From contig JAUTCR010000055.1 in NCBI GenBank assembly GCA_030673895.1, positions 1-62,063 on the forward strand: a DNA stretch of 62,063 nucleotides. Reading direction: 5' to 3'. Made by a program: the position numbers and the translations under genes. Origin of the DNA: Verrucomicrobiota bacterium JB023. Lineage in GTDB: Bacteria; Verrucomicrobiota; Verrucomicrobiia; Verrucomicrobiales; Akkermansiaceae. How positions within the stretch are numbered: position 1 is the stretch's first letter; each line of letters opens with the position of its first letter. Below the pieces are notes generated by a model. That model was not told where the DNA came from. It saw only the letters and a list, made by a program, of their open reading frames with translations, and ran no database searches. Below are positions 54,951 through 62,063 of the stretch, piece after piece.

Positions 54951-55149
54951 GCGTGAAGGATTCATTCGTCACCTCGCATCGTTCGGCTTACGGGGGCAGG
55001 ATGCAGGATGCAGCCGAGCACTTGCACATCGCCAAGCGAGGATTCGGCCAAGGGTGGGGTGGGTAAAGTCCGGACCCGGGACGGACGGCTAGCACTTAGG
55101 ATCTTGTGCATTCCCCATCGGGCTGGCATCCGACTTGCCAAGTAGAGGC

Positions 55150-56058
55150 ATGGCCCAAATAACTACTGAAGATGCAGTCGGTGTGATGGAAGATCCTCGC
55201 GAAGCTGGTGCGCGTCCTCCATTCCCCGCTCAAGAAATGGTCCCTGTGCCGGGACACGAGAAGCAAATGTCGCCCCCAGCCGACCATGGAGAAGAATCCT
55301 ACGTCGGAGCTGACCGCCTCAAGGGGATGGTCGCCCTCATCACCGGAGGTGATAGCGGAATCGGCCGTGCAATCGCTCTGGCCTACGCCCGCGAAGGTGC
55401 GTCGGTTGTTTTCACCTACCTTGAGGAGGAGAACGACGCCGAAGAGACCGTCCGCATGGTGAAAGAGAGCGGGGCGAAAGTAAGCAGCATCGCCATGGAC
55501 CAGCGCGATGAGAAGGCTTGCCAGGATCTGATTAAGCAGGTGGTCGACGAATACGGACGCCTCGATATTTTAGTCAACAACGCCGCTTTCCAGATGTCTT
55601 ACGATGATCTGGAGTCCATCCCCACGGAGGAATTCGACCGGGCCTTCCGGACGAATGTTTATGGCACCTTTTTCCTGACGCGTGCCGCTCTGCCTCACCT
55701 CCCCGCGGGAGGGTCCATCATCAATTCGGCATCCATCCAGTCATTCGACGCATCCGGAGGTTTGGCTCCGTATGCGGCAACCAAGGCCGCGATTGCGAGC
55801 TTCACCCTGTCGTTTGCTCGCTTGGCGGCGAAGAAGGGAGTCCGGGTCAATGCCGTTGCCCCGGGGCCAGTCTGGACACCGCTCATCCCGTCGACCCTGC
55901 CGGAGGAAAAGGTGAAGAACTTCGGTGAAAATACAATTCTCGGCCGACCCGCGCAGCCTGCCGAATTGGCACCTGTTTACGTCTTCCTTGCCTCGAAGGA
56001 TGCCAGCTACGTTAGTGGCGAAATCTATGGCGTCACCGGTGGCCGGATGCAGATTTAA
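55150..56058 (+). CDS. SDR oxidoreductase of the YghA type
   Basis: A 302-aa SDR with a 55-residue N-terminal extension (PVPGHEKQMSPPADHGEESYVG, broken only by the short runs typical of E. coli YghA), the cofactor motif ALITGGDSGIGRA, NNAAFQ, SASIQSFDASGGLAPYAATKAA with the catalytic Ser/Tyr/Lys, and VAPGPVWTPLIPS. YghA-like enzymes respond to stress and reduce aldehydes or ketones; the substrate here is unknown. ATG 55150 is chosen, as GAGG lies just before it and the family start is close to MAQITTE; a TTG at 55135 adds five residues. Confidence 0.88.
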   Translation: MAQITTEDAVGVMEDPREAGARPPFPAQEMVPVPGHEKQMSPPADHGEESYVGADRLKGMVALITGGDSGIGRAIALAYAREGASVVFTYLEEENDAEETVRMVKESGAKVSSIAMDQRDEKACQDLIKQVVDEYGRLDILVNNAAFQMSYDDLESIPTEEFDRAFRTNVYGTFFLTRAALPHLPAGGSIINSASIQSFDASGGLAPYAATKAAIASFTLSFARLAAKKGVRVNAVAPGPVWTPLIPSTLPEEKVKNFGENTILGRPAQPAELAPVYVFLASKDASYVSGEIYGVTGGRMQI

Positions 56059-56098
56059 ATTCTGCCGCAGATGGCAAGCCCGGCCCGTCGATGCTCAA

Positions 56099-56749
56099 TC
56101 AGCCACGCAGGACATGAAGAATGATCATCAGCGCGTGGCAGGTTGAGCCTGCCAAGACAAAAAGGTGCCAAATGGCGTGATTGTAGGGTAAGCGCTGCCA
56201 GACGAAGAAGATCACGCCACCCGTGTAGCAGAGTCCGCCCGTAACGAGCAGGGCGATGCCTGAGGCGGGGAGTGTCTTGATGATGGGGCCGAGAATAAAA
56301 ACAATGGCCCAGCCCATTGCCACATAAAGCGCGGTGGATAACCAATGCTCCCGGTTGCCCCGCATGAAGGCTTTGGTCATGATTCCGCCCAAGGCGAGGG
56401 CCCAGATGACCCCGAAAACGGTCCAGCCGAGCGGTCCGCGCAGCGTCACCAGTGTGAGCGGGGTGTAAGAGCCGGCAATGAGCAGATAAATCGCCGCGTG
56501 GTCGAGCACCTGGAAGACCGACTTCACCTTCTCACTGCTGAAGCTGTGATAGAGCGTGGAGGACAGATAAAGCAGGATCAGACTGGTGCCGAAGGTGATC
56601 CCGCTCACCAAGCCCCAGGCGTCCTGAGCGACGATGATCATAAAGATCAGGCCGACGATGGACGCAGCCACGCCGAGGCCATGTGTGATGGCGGAGGCGA
56701 GTTCCTCTCCCGGCGTATCACAGAGTTTCGAGCGGCTCTTCACGTTCAC
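56099..56749 (-). CDS. Hemolysin III / PAQR-family membrane protein
   Basis: A 216-aa seven-helix membrane protein of the hemolysin III (YqfA, COG1272) family. The family His residues are present: ASAITHGLGVAAS near residue 20, LSSTLYHSFSSEKV near 65, LDHAAIYLLIAGSYTP near 85, and the final HAIWHLFVLAGSTCHALM. Members are metal-dependent PAQR-type enzymes of uncertain reaction. It starts 9 bases past the ndh stop on the same strand, so it is co-transcribed with it. Confidence 0.9.
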   Translation of the reverse strand: MNVKSRSKLCDTPGEELASAITHGLGVAASIVGLIFMIIVAQDAWGLVSGITFGTSLILLYLSSTLYHSFSSEKVKSVFQVLDHAAIYLLIAGSYTPLTLVTLRGPLGWTVFGVIWALALGGIMTKAFMRGNREHWLSTALYVAMGWAIVFILGPIIKTLPASGIALLVTGGLCYTGGVIFFVWQRLPYNHAIWHLFVLAGSTCHALMIILHVLRG

Positions 56750-56758
56750 GGCTGGAGT

Positions 56759-58093
56759 CTAGGCTTCGTTAGGGTGGGTTTCAATGCGTGTTTCCGGGGT
56801 GTTGGTAAAGACACGCGCTCCAGGCTTGTCGATGACGTAGGCGTAAGCCCATTGCAAGAGAACGAAAAGCTTGCTCCGGAATCCGATGAGGAAGGCCAAG
56901 TGGATGACCAGCCAAGCCACCCAGGCGAGGAAGCCTTTCAACCGGACTGACTTCGCTTGCATGACGGCGACATTCTTGCCGATAATGGCCATCGTCCCTT
57001 TATCGAGATAGCTAAACTGGGGGCGGAGGTCGTGCTTGCGGTCGGCGAATTCGCTGCCTTCGAGGCGCGACTCTTCCTTGAGTAGCTTGGCGATGTGCTC
57101 ACCCATTTGGCTCGCGGCGGGAGCTAAGCCCGGCACTTGTTTACCATTCTTATCGATGAGATTGACGATGTCTCCGGCGGCGAAGATGTCGGGGTGGCCG
57201 GGGATGGAGAGGTCTGGATTCACCTTCAGTCGACCGCCGCGGTCGGTCTCCACTCCGAGGGTCTTTGTCAGGTCATTAGCCTGAACTCCTGCGGCCCAGA
57301 TGATGGTGCCGGCTTCAATCCATCCGTCGTCCGAGACCAATGGCGAGGAGACGGGCGCATTGAGGTGAGCCTTGCCCGCCTGCACATCATCGACGCGAGG
57401 ACCGAGGAGAATGGTGACGCCAAGATCCTGAAGCCGTTCCTTGGCATATTGCGAAAGCTCGGGGTCGAAGGGCTGAAGAATGCGGTCGCCCGATTGAACG
57501 AGCATAATGTTCAGCTCGGCTGGATCGATACTGCGGAAATCGGAACGCAGGGCCCGCCGAACAAGGTCGGAGAAGGCTCCGGCAAGTTCGACTCCGGTCG
57601 GGCCGCCTCCGACAATGACGATGGTCATGTAACGGCGGCGCTCCTTGGGATCCTCCGTGGCTTCGGCGCTCTCCAGCGCCTTCAGAGCGCAAGCGCGGAT
57701 CTTCTGTGCATCGGCCAGGGTCTTCAATCCGATGGTGTGCTCGGCCCAAGCGTCGTTGCCGAAGAATGAAGTGCGCGCCCCGCAGGCGAGGACCAGGTAA
57801 TCGTAGCGGTAGTGATGTCGGCTGGAGTCCGCGGTCTTCGCCGCGGGGTCGATCCGGGTGATCTTGTCGAGAAGGACCTTGATGTTGTCATTGCGGACGA
57901 AAATTCCTCGAAGGGAGCGGGCGATATCCGGCACGGCCAGCGAGGTGGTGGCCACTTGATAGAGCAGGGGCTGGAAAAGGTGATGATTCTCTCGGTCGAC
58001 GAGGGTCACCTCGAAGCGGTCGTCGTTGGCCAACTTTCGAGCGCAATTGAGGCCGGCGAACCCGCCGCCGATGATGAGCACATGCTTGGGCAT
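56759..58093 (-). CDS. ndh: Type II NADH:quinone oxidoreductase
   Basis: A 444-aa membrane-associated flavoprotein that feeds electrons from NADH to quinone without proton pumping. Two dinucleotide motifs are visible: VLIIGGGFAGLNCARKL (FAD) and TIVIVGGGPTGVELAGAF (NADH), plus IIWAAGVQAND and DIFAAGDIVN. A C-terminal amphipathic/hydrophobic segment (FLAWVAWLVIHLAFLIGF) anchors it to the membrane. ATG 58093 is chosen because FAD binding starts within 5 residues; the upstream in-frame ATG at 58120 is unnecessary. Divergent from ctaA with a 99-bp gap. Confidence 0.92.
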   Translation of the reverse strand: MPKHVLIIGGGFAGLNCARKLANDDRFEVTLVDRENHHLFQPLLYQVATTSLAVPDIARSLRGIFVRNDNIKVLLDKITRIDPAAKTADSSRHHYRYDYLVLACGARTSFFGNDAWAEHTIGLKTLADAQKIRACALKALESAEATEDPKERRRYMTIVIVGGGPTGVELAGAFSDLVRRALRSDFRSIDPAELNIMLVQSGDRILQPFDPELSQYAKERLQDLGVTILLGPRVDDVQAGKAHLNAPVSSPLVSDDGWIEAGTIIWAAGVQANDLTKTLGVETDRGGRLKVNPDLSIPGHPDIFAAGDIVNLIDKNGKQVPGLAPAASQMGEHIAKLLKEESRLEGSEFADRKHDLRPQFSYLDKGTMAIIGKNVAVMQAKSVRLKGFLAWVAWLVIHLAFLIGFRSKLFVLLQWAYAYVIDKPGARVFTNTPETRIETHPNEA

Positions 58094-58192
58094 GCGCACA
58101 ATATGAAGGGAATGGCACATCTTGCCACCGATTTCCCTAGAATGCCAAGGTGGGGCTGGACGGCTGGGTGCGAGAAGCTAGGTTGACCGGCG

Positions 58193-59191
58193 ATGACGAT
58201 GGCGGAGAGGTGGTACGGCAGGATGGTGACCGGGGTGCTGGTCTTTGTTGTTCTTCTGGTTTTCGTAGGTGCGATCGTGCGGGCAACGGGGGCTGGGCTG
58301 GGCTGTCCGGACTGGCCGACTTGCTGGGGAGAGTTGATCCCGCCATGGAAGGTTGAGCAAATCGATCCGGAAAAGCTGAACTACGAGCGTTTCGAGAAAA
58401 AAGCGGAACGGCTGGGCCGGGACCCCGCGACGGTCACTCCAGAGCACATCCTCGAGAGCTTCAATCCCGTGCATACTTGGACGGAATTCGTCAACCGACT
58501 CGTGAGTCTCCCCGTGGGTGGCTTTAGTCTGGCTGCGGTCGTCTTCTCGTTTTTTCTCCCGCGAGGGAAGCGAAGGCTGCATGTGTCCCTGTCTCTCCTT
58601 TCGCTGGGGATCATTCTCTTCAATGCCTGGATGGGCGCGATGGTCGTTTACTCGGGCCTGAAGCCGGGCATCATCACCCTGCATCTAGCCTTGGCGATGG
58701 GGCTTCTTTGTCTGCTGGTGTTCTGCCGTTGGCACATTAGGGGATGCGCTCGCAAGCCGGTCAGCTCAAAGCTGGCCTGGTCAGTCTGGGGATTGCTTTT
58801 CTTGGTAATCATCGAGGGCATCGTCGGCTCGCAGGTGCGGGAGATGACCGACGAGCTAGCCCGCTCCCATGTAGGAGAGCAGCGGGAGCAATGGATCGGT
58901 GAGCTGGAAGGCAGCGCCATCTACCTCTTCCATCGTAGTTTCTCCTGGCTCATCGTGCTCGGCACAGCCCTTGCCGTCTGGCGGGCTTGGCAGGAGCAGG
59001 TGGTCGATTGGCGGGTGAGAGTGTTGGCCTCCTTGGTCTTCGCCATGATGGTGATGGGGATTATCCTGGCGCACGTGGGGGTCTTCCCCTGGGTGCAGGT
59101 TCTGCACGTCGGGGTGGCTGCGATCATGGTGGTGCTATTGTGCGGATGGGGGCTGGAGCTCGGGAAAGGGATGAGGGGGCAACGCGCTTGA
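58193..59191 (+). CDS. ctaA: Heme A synthase (COX15/CtaA family)
   Basis: Converts heme O to heme A for terminal oxidases at the membrane. The 332-aa protein has eight helices; the Cys pair of this family sits in ATGAGLGCPDWPTCWG (about residues 31-46), with heme-ligand His residues in HTWTEFVNRL, TLHLALAMG, YLFHRSFSW and LHVGVAAIM. A large soluble loop (about 50-90) follows the Cys pair. Cytochrome oxidase genes are not in the window. The stop overlaps the TTG start of the next gene (TTGA), giving likely coupled translation. Confidence 0.9.
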   Translation: MTMAERWYGRMVTGVLVFVVLLVFVGAIVRATGAGLGCPDWPTCWGELIPPWKVEQIDPEKLNYERFEKKAERLGRDPATVTPEHILESFNPVHTWTEFVNRLVSLPVGGFSLAAVVFSFFLPRGKRRLHVSLSLLSLGIILFNAWMGAMVVYSGLKPGIITLHLALAMGLLCLLVFCRWHIRGCARKPVSSKLAWSVWGLLFLVIIEGIVGSQVREMTDELARSHVGEQREQWIGELEGSAIYLFHRSFSWLIVLGTALAVWRAWQEQVVDWRVRVLASLVFAMMVMGIILAHVGVFPWVQVLHVGVAAIMVVLLCGWGLELGKGMRGQRA

Positions 59192-60417
59192 CCAATCGAT
59201 TGTCAGCGACCGAGCGGCGCACCTTCCAGCTCGAGGCTCTGCGCTCCATGCCGGCCGGCACTATCGAGACCGTGAGCACAACCTTTGCGGTCTATCTGGC
59301 CGTGCGGGTCTTCGACGCCGGCGTGATTCAGAAGGCCGCGCTCGTGGCTTCTGGCAGCGTGGGCATGCTCCTCAGCCTCTTCGTGGTGCAGGGCGTGCGG
59401 CGGCTCGGATGGACGGCCAACAAGGCCTCCGCGCTCCTCTGGGTGATCGCCGCAGCGGGTTTTCTAACAGCCGCGCTCAGCGGAACCTGGCTGCCAGGAT
59501 ACTTGGGAGGGATGTTCATTGGGCAAATGGCCGTCGTGATGGCCGTGCCTTTCCTCACCCAAGTCTATCGCGAGCACTATCCAGATGCCAAGCGGGGGCG
59601 ATTATTTGCTCTAACAGGTGTTGTTAGGAAGCTTGCGGGTATCGCCGCCGCGCTCGTCTTTGGTTGGTGGTTGGAGCAAAATGTGGTGGGAAATTTCCCT
59701 TGGTTGCTGGCCATCTACGCGGGCTGCTGCCTGGCGATGATCTTCTGTGTCCAGGCCATGCCGACAGTGAGGCTAAGGGAAAGTGGGGGAGGGGTGAAGC
59801 TCTTCGATGCCTTCGGCCACGTGCGCGAGGATCACGTCTTCCGTAAGTTATTGCAGGCGTGGATGGTCTTGGGCTTTGGCAACCTGATTTCGTGGTCTCT
59901 CTTTGTCGAATACGCGGCCAATCCGCGTTACGGTTTCGAGCTCGGCCCGGTGGAGGTGAGCTGGCTGACCACCTTCACTCCGGAGGCCTCTTACCTCCTA
60001 TTCGTTTTTCTCTGGGGTGGGCTATTTGACCGGATGAACTTCTTTGTCCTGCGCATCTTGATCAATATCTTCTTCATCGCGGGGATCTGGGTCTATTTCT
60101 TGGGACCCGGCTATTTAGGGCTCTACTTGGGGATCGCCCTGCATGGGGTCGGCAAGGCGGGAGGGAACGTGGCCTGGAGTCTCTGGGTTAACAAGTTCGC
60201 CAAGACTGAGCATGTTGCCGAGTACATGAGTGTTCACACCTTCCTCACGGGGTGTCGGGGAACGTTGGCACCTGTCGTCGCTTTCTCAATCGCTGGCAGG
60301 TGGTCGCCGCAAGTGGTCGGTATCGCGGGAGGACTGCTGATGGTGATCTCCACCTTGATGGTGTTGCCCCTTCTCAAGAAAGACGCTCCCGGTGAGGGCG
60401 AAGGAACTTCAAGCTAA
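59188..60417 (+). CDS. MFS-type transporter
   Basis: A 409-aa membrane protein with about 12 helices, laid out as two six-helix halves with a central cytoplasmic loop (VRLRESGGGVKLFDAFGHVRE, about 190-210). No substrate motif is recognised; LFDRMNFFVLR resembles the DR..RR loop of the major facilitator superfamily. The start is inferred at TTG 59188, overlapping the ctaA stop, because GAGGGGG sits about 9 bases before it; ATG 59248-59250 would remove about 20 residues. Co-transcription with ctaA is likely, though no heme role is shown. Confidence 0.75.
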   Translation: MTNRLSATERRTFQLEALRSMPAGTIETVSTTFAVYLAVRVFDAGVIQKAALVASGSVGMLLSLFVVQGVRRLGWTANKASALLWVIAAAGFLTAALSGTWLPGYLGGMFIGQMAVVMAVPFLTQVYREHYPDAKRGRLFALTGVVRKLAGIAAALVFGWWLEQNVVGNFPWLLAIYAGCCLAMIFCVQAMPTVRLRESGGGVKLFDAFGHVREDHVFRKLLQAWMVLGFGNLISWSLFVEYAANPRYGFELGPVEVSWLTTFTPEASYLLFVFLWGGLFDRMNFFVLRILINIFFIAGIWVYFLGPGYLGLYLGIALHGVGKAGGNVAWSLWVNKFAKTEHVAEYMSVHTFLTGCRGTLAPVVAFSIAGRWSPQVVGIAGGLLMVISTLMVLPLLKKDAPGEGEGTSS

Positions 60418-60463
60418 GTCTCTCGTGCTGACAAAATTCTTTCAGAAGAGCAGCGCTTTGGGC

Positions 60464-60491
60464 TTGCGCCGGATTCTCCGGTCGCTAGTCT
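60464..60491 (+). promoter_or_regulatory. Possible promoter of tRNA-Thr
   Basis: TTGCGC (60464-60469) and TAGTCT (60486-60491) are 16 bases apart, ending 19 bases before the tRNA 5' end. Fits a sigma-70 layout with a poor -10; weak inference. Confidence 0.3.
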
Positions 60492-60510
60492 TCGCGTCCC
60501 GCGAGGGTCT

Positions 60511-60584
60511 GCCGGCATAGCTTCAATTGGTAGAGCACCCGACTTGTAATCGGGCGGTTGTCAGTTCGAGTCTGACTGCCGGCT
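60511..60584 (+). tRNA. tRNA-Thr (TGT anticodon)
   Basis: GCCGGCA at the 5' end pairs with TGCCGGC at the 3' end; the anticodon stem CCCGA/TCGGG holds the loop CTTGTAA, giving anticodon TGT (threonine, ACA codons). The T-arm contains GTTCGAG. CCA is not encoded, unlike the initiator tRNA at the other end of the window. Confidence 0.96.
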
Positions 60585-61145
60585 CTCGCTCTCTTTCTCT
60601 TCACTGTCCGAGTTTGGTGAGCAGTGCTGTTTCGATGGAAAAGCAATCGGACAATCGGAAGCACAACGATGCTTCAGGTGAATTGGGCAAGAACCTCTCG
60701 TTCATTGATGTTCGCCTTGTCCTTAGCCAATCGCCAGGAGAGCGGGCGGTCACCCCGATTTTCATCTTGAGACGTTTCGGGAAGCTCTAAAGTGCCATCT
60801 CTTGGCTTGGAACCATGAATTCCAACTTCCGCCGAGGACGGATGCGGTAGGCGGAACTTGGTGACGAGGGGAGCCGGGTGTTGTGAGGCGGAATGGCGCC
60901 GCGTTACTTCGTCGTTCTCTTGTGCCCTGAGAAGTCGTAAGGGATTGAATCAAGGTCACCAGGGCTCTTGAGCCGGAAGAGAGAAGAGAACAGGGTGGAC
61001 AGAAATGAAAAGGGTTTGGTGGGTTTCATAAGAATATATCTACATCATGAAGCTACACCAAATTTTCATGTTGTCGAAAATTTCAGGGTCATGAGGCACC
61101 TTTCACCACGAGATTGAGGGCTAATTTGCTCCCTAGGGATTTGAA
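60585..61145. other. Long intergenic region between tRNA-Thr and rplM
   Basis: About 560 bases without a gene I can support. Short frames (e.g. a 51-aa frame from ATG 60634, a minus-strand 65-aa frame 60959-60762) have no family-like features. Possible decayed coding sequence cannot be excluded. Confidence 0.45.
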
Positions 61146-61174
61146 TTGACAAGGTTTTGCGAGCTCTCTAGGTT
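61146..61174 (+). promoter_or_regulatory. Promoter of rplM-rpsI
   Basis: A perfect -35 TTGACA (61146-61151), a 17-base spacer and TAGGTT (61169-61174) lie about 67 bases before the rplM start. It is the best sigma-70 type match in the window and fits a strong ribosomal-protein operon. Confidence 0.7.
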
Positions 61175-61240
61175 CTCCGCCCCTTCGCCCGCCAGAGGTG
61201 GAGGTAGAGAGAATGGTTACAGAGCCGCGCTCCCATTATT

Positions 61241-61672
61241 ATGAAAACATACTCAGCTAAGACCGAAGAGGTCGAGCGCCAGTGGCACGTTATCGATGCC
61301 GAAGACAAGGTGCTCGGAGACGTTGCTGTCGCAGCAGCCAAGTTGCTGCGAGGCAAGCACAAGACAACCTTCACCCCTCACGTTGATACCGGCGACTTCG
61401 TCGTTGTCATCAACGCGGAGAAGGTCCGTTTGTCCGGAAACAAGGAGCGTGAGAAGATTTATACCCGATTCACCGGTTTCGTCGGTGGTAAGAAGGTGGA
61501 AACTCCTCGCAAAGTCCGTGAGCGTCGCCCTGAGCTGCTCGTCGAGCGCGCTGTCTGGGGAATGATTCCCAAGAACAAGCTGGGACGCCAAATTTTCAAG
61601 AAGTTGAAGGTATGTGTCGGTCCCGAGCACAGCCACGAAGCCCAGAATCCGCAGCCCTACGAAGTTAAGTAA
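61241..61672 (+). CDS. rplM: 50S ribosomal protein L13
   Basis: A 143-aa ribosomal protein of the large subunit. The L13 signature [20 protein letters not shown] and the start [20 protein letters not shown] are standard; [15 protein letters not shown] and [10 protein letters not shown] follow the family order. It is first in the usual rplM-rpsI pair, 20 bases before rpsI, behind a good promoter. Confidence 0.97.
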   Translation: MKTYSAKTEEVERQWHVIDAEDKVLGDVAVAAAKLLRGKHKTTFTPHVDTGDFVVVINAEKVRLSGNKEREKIYTRFTGFVGGKKVETPRKVRERRPELLVERAVWGMIPKNKLGRQIFKKLKVCVGPEHSHEAQNPQPYEVK

Positions 61673-61692
61673 GAACCTCATCCCGATAGATT

Positions 61693-62063
61693 ATGGCAAC
61701 TTCAACAGAATTTACCGCAACAGGTCGCCGCAAGACCGCTGTCGCTCACGTTTGGGTCAGCGAAGGCACCGGTGAGATCAAAATCAATGGTTCCTCTTTC
61801 GAGGACTACTATCCGACCATGCCTCTGCAGCACGTTGTGCTGGAGCCTTTTCAGGCTGCGAACTTGATGAACAAGTTTGATGTCCGCGCAATGGTCAAGG
61901 GTGGTGGCACCCATGGTCAAGCAGGAGCGACCCGCATGGCTATCGCCCGCGCACTTCTTAAGTTTGATCCCGAGCTTCGTCCCGCTCTCAAGGCTGCCGG
62001 CCTCCTGACGCGTGACCCACGGATGAAAGAACGTAAGAAGCCTGGTCAGCCCGGCGCACGGAA
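61693..62063 (+). CDS. rpsI: 30S ribosomal protein S9, cut by the window edge
   Basis: The first 123 residues of S9: ATGRRKTAVAHVWV at the N-terminus, the GEIKINGSSFEDYYP segment, VKGGGTHGQAGATRMAIARA and the basic C-terminal LLTRDPRMKERKKPGQPGAR. Full-length S9 is about 130 aa, so only a few residues, including the end, are outside the window. The reading frame is open to the last base; no stop is seen. Confidence 0.96.
   Translation, partial: MATSTEFTATGRRKTAVAHVWVSEGTGEIKINGSSFEDYYPTMPLQHVVLEPFQAANLMNKFDVRAMVKGGGTHGQAGATRMAIARALLKFDPELRPALKAAGLLTRDPRMKERKKPGQPGAR

Noticed and set aside
60762-60959. 65-aa minus-strand frame in the region before rplM
   Set aside because: No similarity I can name; noted only as possible decayed sequence.

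Overview
The window is a chromosomal segment, most likely from a member of the Verrucomicrobiota. This rests on gene content: a secreted DUF1800 protein fused to six PA14 modules next to a Tat-exported DUF1501 protein, ThuA-like and sialate O-acetylesterase enzymes, GYF/DUF4190 membrane proteins, an AP2-like protein, weak or absent Shine-Dalgarno signals and frequent TTG/GTG starts. It looks like a free-living, respiring, polysaccharide-using heterotroph with a Gram-negative envelope. No phage, insertion sequence, CRISPR array or rRNA operon is visible.

Layout. 1-1080: initiator tRNA (minus) with terminator and a CAP-domain lipoprotein. 1543-6362: CBS-type inorganic pyrophosphatase, proB, a phosphodiester glycosidase and proA, i.e. 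proline synthesis interrupted by an unrelated secreted enzyme. 6399-10590: FHA membrane protein divergent from thrS; then infC (apparent ATA start) and a HAD phosphatase. 10587-16980: tag, an acyltransferase, a 1009-aa duplicated sialate esterase whose first module is catalytically dead, an Mpv17-like membrane protein and a deaminase. 17009-21308: RND efflux permease and dusB. 21796-29782: DUF1800/DUF1501 pair. 30017-36801: sparse accessory stretch with a possible outer-membrane barrel, an orphan metal ABC permease, the AP2-like protein, a 330-bp inverted-repeat element with covarying hairpins, a ThuA protein and small hypotheticals. 36893-48343: ligA, msrA, GNAT, an AsmA-like protein, purF, a CLC channel, fabI and two GYF proteins. 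48361-56058: a TIM-barrel protein, then a LysR regulator divergent from a five-gene redox cluster (quinone reductase, LLM oxidoreductase, SDR, DUF4437 cupin, peroxiredoxin) and a YghA-type SDR. 56099-60417: hemolysin III, type II NADH dehydrogenase, heme A synthase, MFS permease. 60511 to the end: tRNA-Thr and rplM-rpsI, with rpsI cut by the window edge.

The least explained pieces are the structured inverted-repeat element at 34045-34377 beside the AP2-like gene, the dead-plus-live esterase tandem, the infC start and leader, and the LysR redox locus with a 21-bp dyad over the regulator's start codon. All family names come from reading motifs in the translated sequence; no database search was run.
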